This document shows, in pieces, positions 61,235 through 64,000 of a stretch of DNA of 64,000 bases. Source of the DNA: Rhizobium laguerreae (lineage in GTDB: Bacteria > Pseudomonadota > Alphaproteobacteria > Rhizobiales > Rhizobiaceae); contig NZ_MRDM01000020.1 of assembly GCF_002008165.1 (NCBI RefSeq), positions 124,001 through 188,000 of the forward strand, written 5' to 3'. The translations under genes were made by a program, and so were the position numbers. A model generated the notes under the pieces. It worked only from the letters and a program-made list of their open reading frames with translations. It was not told the DNA's origin and did no database searches. The number at the start of each line of letters is the position of its first letter. The stretch's first letter is position 1.

Positions 61235-62452
61235 TCAGAGCGCGCCGTTCTTCGGCGGCGTTACGCCGTTCAAATGGTAGTTGCCGACGACGTGGTATTT
61301 CCAGCGCACTGGATCGTGCAGCGTATGGGTGCGGGCATTGCGCCAGTGGCGGTCGAGGTTGAGGCCAGCCTGCACCGACGAGGTCCCGGCAAGCTCGAAA
61401 AGCGTGTTTGAGGCCTCGAGCGCCACTTCGGTGGTCAGCACCTTGGCGGCGGCAACCGCAAGCGTCGCCGCGACCACCTTTTCCTCTGTCGTCTCGACCT
61501 GCGCGGCATCGACCTTGTGCCCGGCGCGCTCCACCAGAGCCGTTGCGGCTTCCAGCCGGATGGCGATCTGGCCGACTTTGGCGATCGTCAGCGGATCGTC
61601 TGAGGCACGGTCAAGGCCGCTATCCATCCAGGGGCGTGATTTCGTCCTGACGAACTCCAGCGTTTCTGCAAAGGCCGCCCGCGCGATACCGAGATCGACG
61701 CCGGCATGGATGATCTGGCCAACGGAGCCGATCGTCGTCGGCCGCTCGAAACCCTTGTGATGGAAGACCACGGAATCGGCGCTGACATAGACATTCTCGA
61801 GGATCGTCGTGCCGCTGCCGGTGGTGCGCTGGCCGAAGCCGTCCCAGTCGTCGATGACCTCGACGCCTTCGGTGCCCTTCGGCACGAAGGCCATGGTCAG
61901 CCGATCCTCCGGATCGAGCGCAAAGATGGTGATCCAATCGGCGAAGAGGACGCCGGTCGAATAGAATTTGCGACCATTGATCCGGTAACCCGGACCGTCG
62001 CGGGTGATGCGCGTATTGTAGTGGCCGACTGTCTTGGTGCCGCGCTCGGATAGCGCATTGCCGAAACGATCGCCGGCGAGCACCCGGCCGAAGAAATAAC
62101 GCTGCTGCTCCTCGCCGCCGTCGGTTCTAAGCGCCTCGAGAATATAGAAATGGTTTTGCGGGATCTGGCCGATCGAGCCATCCGCCTCCGACAGGATCGC
62201 GGTGATCTCGGCAAGCACGGCGTTGGAGACGTCGAGGCCGCCATATTGCGCCGGCACGGTGATCGCCAGAAGGCCGGACTGGGCGAGAAGATCGAGTTCG
62301 CTAAAAGGCAGGATCCTGTCGGCATCGCGCTCGGCGGCGCGTGCGGCAAATTGCGCCGCCAGTCTGCGGGCGGTGGCGATCGCCTCATCATCGCTGCCGA
62401 TACGGTCGGCCACGGGCCGGATCTGATCTGCTTGCCTCAGCACGGTGTTCAT
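61235..62452 (-). CDS. Acyl-CoA dehydrogenase-like monooxygenase (SfnB family)
   Basis: 405 aa. Fold of acyl-CoA dehydrogenases: N-terminal helices (LDLLAQSGLLAITVPAQYGG near 55), central beta domain (GYRINGRKFYSTGVLFADW near 155), C-terminal helix bundle ending RNARTHTLHDPVRWKYH. Related to SfnB and DszC, which use reduced flavin to oxidise sulfones or sulfonates in sulfur starvation. ATG at 62452 has GGAG 6 nt before it; the ATG at 62464 does not. Convergent with its frameshifted paralogue and divergent from the next monooxygenase. Confidence 0.88.
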   Translation of the reverse strand: MNTVLRQADQIRPVADRIGSDDEAIATARRLAAQFAARAAERDADRILPFSELDLLAQSGLLAITVPAQYGGLDVSNAVLAEITAILSEADGSIGQIPQNHFYILEALRTDGGEEQQRYFFGRVLAGDRFGNALSERGTKTVGHYNTRITRDGPGYRINGRKFYSTGVLFADWITIFALDPEDRLTMAFVPKGTEGVEVIDDWDGFGQRTTGSGTTILENVYVSADSVVFHHKGFERPTTIGSVGQIIHAGVDLGIARAAFAETLEFVRTKSRPWMDSGLDRASDDPLTIAKVGQIAIRLEAATALVERAGHKVDAAQVETTEEKVVAATLAVAAAKVLTTEVALEASNTLFELAGTSSVQAGLNLDRHWRNARTHTLHDPVRWKYHVVGNYHLNGVTPPKNGAL

Positions 62453-62464
62453 CGATGTCTCCAT

Positions 62465-62771
62465 TTCTGACGGCCCTATCGGTGAAAGAAATCGCGCGCC
62501 GAGATAAGATTAGAAATTCTATAGATCTGGTAGAAAATGAAAAGTGTTTGCTTACCGGCTTCTGGCTGCCGCGATTAGTGTCTCAGTCGGGCGGTTCTGC
62601 GAAAACGTGGCCGAAAGCGCCGAAAGCGCTACCGGAAATTAGCGGAGCCGGCCTCGATTTGAATTCGTCGAGTTCCTACGTAACCGATATCCGATGCGTC
62701 GCTGCAGCGGCTTCAGACAGAACGCCCAATGCGGGGCAGGCGGCCGCCTTGCCCGATCCATGAGGAAAGTC
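62465..62771. promoter_or_regulatory. Divergent intergenic region
   Basis: About 307 bp between the SfnB-like gene and the last monooxygenase. An AT-rich patch near 62500-62545 contains TAGAA-A-TTCTA (62511-62521), a possible regulator site. A short direct repeat CGAAAGCGC sits near 62606-62625. No gene was recognised; GAGGAA just before 62772 is the ribosome site of the next gene. Confidence 0.35.
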
Positions 62772-64000
62772 ATGACCCCACGGCAGTTGCGCCTCGGCGC
62801 CTTCATGCGTCCCGTCAGCCTGCATACTGGCGCCTGGCGCTATCCCGGTTCTTATCCCGACGCCAACTTCAATTTCGCGCATCTGAAATCCTTCGCGCAG
62901 GCGCTGGAACGGGCGAAATTCGACGCCTTCTTCATGGCCGATCATCTTGCCGTGCTGAATATGCCGGTCGAGGCGCTGAGGCGCAGCCACACCGTGACCT
63001 CCTTCGAGCCCTTCACGCTGCTCTCGGCGCTGGCAGCGGTGACGGAGCGCATCGGCCTCGTCGCCACGGCCTCCACCACCTTCGACGAGCCCTATCACAT
63101 TGCCCGGCGTTTCGCCTCGCTCGACCATATCAGCGGCGGCCGCGCCGGCTGGAACATCGTCACGACGTCGAACCCTGATGCCGCGCTCAATTTCGGCCTC
63201 GACGAACACGTGGAGCATGGCGAGCGGTATCATCGCGCCCGGGAATTCTACGACGTGGTAACCGGGCTCTGGGACAGCTTCTCCGACGATGCCTTCATCC
63301 GCGATCGGGAAAGCGGCCTGTTCTTCGATCCGGCAAAGATGCATGTGCTGGGCCACAAGGGCGAGGAACTGAGCGTGCGCGGGCCACTCAATATCGCCCG
63401 GCCGCCGCAGGGTTGGCCCGTCATCGTCCAGGCCGGCCAGTCGGACCCCGGCCGCCAGCTTGCCGCGGAAACCGCCGAGATGGTCTTCTGTTCGCCGCGC
63501 GATCTTGCCGCGGGCAGGGCGCTTTATGCCGATATCAAGGGCCGCATGGAAGCCATCGGCCGTAACCGCGACCACCTGAAGATCCTGCCCGCCGCCTTCG
63601 TCATCGTCGGCGACAGCATCGAGGAGGCGCGCGCCAAACGCGCCACGCTCGACAGTCTGGTGCATTACGACAGCGCCATCGCCTCGCTTTCGATCGCGCT
63701 CGGCCATGACGCTTCGGGCTTCGATCCCGACGCACCGCTACCATCAGACATTCCCGACACCAATGCCAGCAAGACCGGCCGCGCGCAGGTTCTGAAACTT
63801 GCCGCCGAAGAGAAACTGACGGTGCGCCAGCTCGCACAGCGCTATGGCGGCTATGCCGGCCTTGCCTTCGTCGGCACGCCGGCAAGCATCGCCGACGAGA
63901 TGGAACGCTGGCTTGATGAGGAAGGCTCGGATGGTTTCAACGTCGTCTTCCCCTATCTGCCGCAGGGTCTCCTCGACGTCACCGACCGGCTGGTTCCCGA
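62772..64000 (+). CDS. LLM-class flavin-dependent monooxygenase (NtaA/SnaA type), 3' end beyond window
   Basis: 409 codons of an open frame that runs off the window, close to full length for the family. Begins TPRQLRLGAFMRPVSLHTG; GGRAGWNIVTTSNPDAALNF near 125 is the flavin-site loop, and WPVIVQAGQSDPGRQLAAE near 217 a second family block. GAGGAA precedes the ATG. Belongs to the DmoA/NtaA/SnaA branch, more distant from the other two LLM genes here. Probably acts with the SfnB-like enzyme encoded divergently. Confidence 0.9.
   Translation, partial: MTPRQLRLGAFMRPVSLHTGAWRYPGSYPDANFNFAHLKSFAQALERAKFDAFFMADHLAVLNMPVEALRRSHTVTSFEPFTLLSALAAVTERIGLVATASTTFDEPYHIARRFASLDHISGGRAGWNIVTTSNPDAALNFGLDEHVEHGERYHRAREFYDVVTGLWDSFSDDAFIRDRESGLFFDPAKMHVLGHKGEELSVRGPLNIARPPQGWPVIVQAGQSDPGRQLAAETAEMVFCSPRDLAAGRALYADIKGRMEAIGRNRDHLKILPAAFVIVGDSIEEARAKRATLDSLVHYDSAIASLSIALGHDASGFDPDAPLPSDIPDTNASKTGRAQVLKLAAEEKLTVRQLAQRYGGYAGLAFVGTPASIADEMERWLDEEGSDGFNVVFPYLPQGLLDVTDRLVP

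Noticed and set aside
1..64000. CRISPR arrays, prophage, insertion sequences, tRNA or rRNA genes
   Set aside because: No regularly spaced repeats, transposase or integrase genes, cloverleaf sequences or rRNA segments were recognised on either strand.

Overview
The window looks like chromosome or chromid sequence from a fast-growing alphaproteobacterium of the Rhizobium leguminosarum/etli type. The evidence is high GC coding sequence, dense operons with 1-4 nt overlaps, many ABC importers for sugars, peptides and nitrogen or sulfur compounds, a methylmalonyl-CoA mutase of the rhizobial scpA type, and palindromic intergenic elements resembling those of rhizobia. No rRNA, tRNA, CRISPR, prophage or insertion sequence was seen. 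Genus and replicon are inferred, not proven.

Layout. 1-2.6 kb: 3' part of metN, metI, and a convergent flavin (LLM) monooxygenase. 2.7-6.2 kb: a RIME-like repeat, methylmalonyl-CoA mutase, and a fumarylacetoacetate-hydrolase family gene. 6.5-9.1 kb: two Gfo/Idh/MocA dehydrogenases and a VOC protein. 9.0-19.1 kb (minus strand): a complete guanidine-utilisation operon, with a sigma-54 promoter, a guanidine-I (ykkC) riboswitch with a terminator-type expression platform, ABC importer genes, two DUF1989 genes, a biotin-dependent guanidine/urea carboxylase and allophanate hydrolase. 19.2-26.4 kb: an AraC regulator divergent from a CUT1 sugar importer operon that ends in an unusual Gfo/Idh-aldo/keto reductase fusion. 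26.5-27.1 kb: a small toxin-antitoxin pair. 27.2-34.4 kb (minus): gbsR-like regulator, cydD, cydC, cydA, cydB and the short cydX, behind a FixK/FNR-type box and a perfect 26-bp palindrome. 34.5-38.0 kb: HupE/UreJ, a 2-hydroxyacid dehydrogenase, a Tim44-like protein and a YbaK deacylase. 38.2-45.4 kb: a second CUT1 operon carrying a glycerophosphodiesterase, a LacI regulator and an inositol-monophosphatase-type enzyme. 45.5-48.2 kb: a TPR-GGDEF diguanylate cyclase and a second GDPD. 48.3-54.4 kb (minus): a peptide-type ABC importer with a class V aminotransferase. 54.6-64 kb: two LLM monooxygenases and two acyl-CoA-dehydrogenase-like (SfnB/DszC type) flavoproteins around a ribose-type ABC importer; one of the flavoproteins is frameshifted.

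The best-supported system is the guanidine operon. Riboswitch, importer, DUF1989 pair, biotin carboxylase and allophanate hydrolase together describe uptake of guanidine and its conversion through carboxyguanidine and allophanate to ammonia and CO2. The sigma-54 promoter and an NtrC-like dyad upstream suggest a second layer of control by nitrogen starvation. The two CUT1 operons and the 54-64 kb cluster look like scavenging loci whose substrates cannot be fixed from sequence alone.
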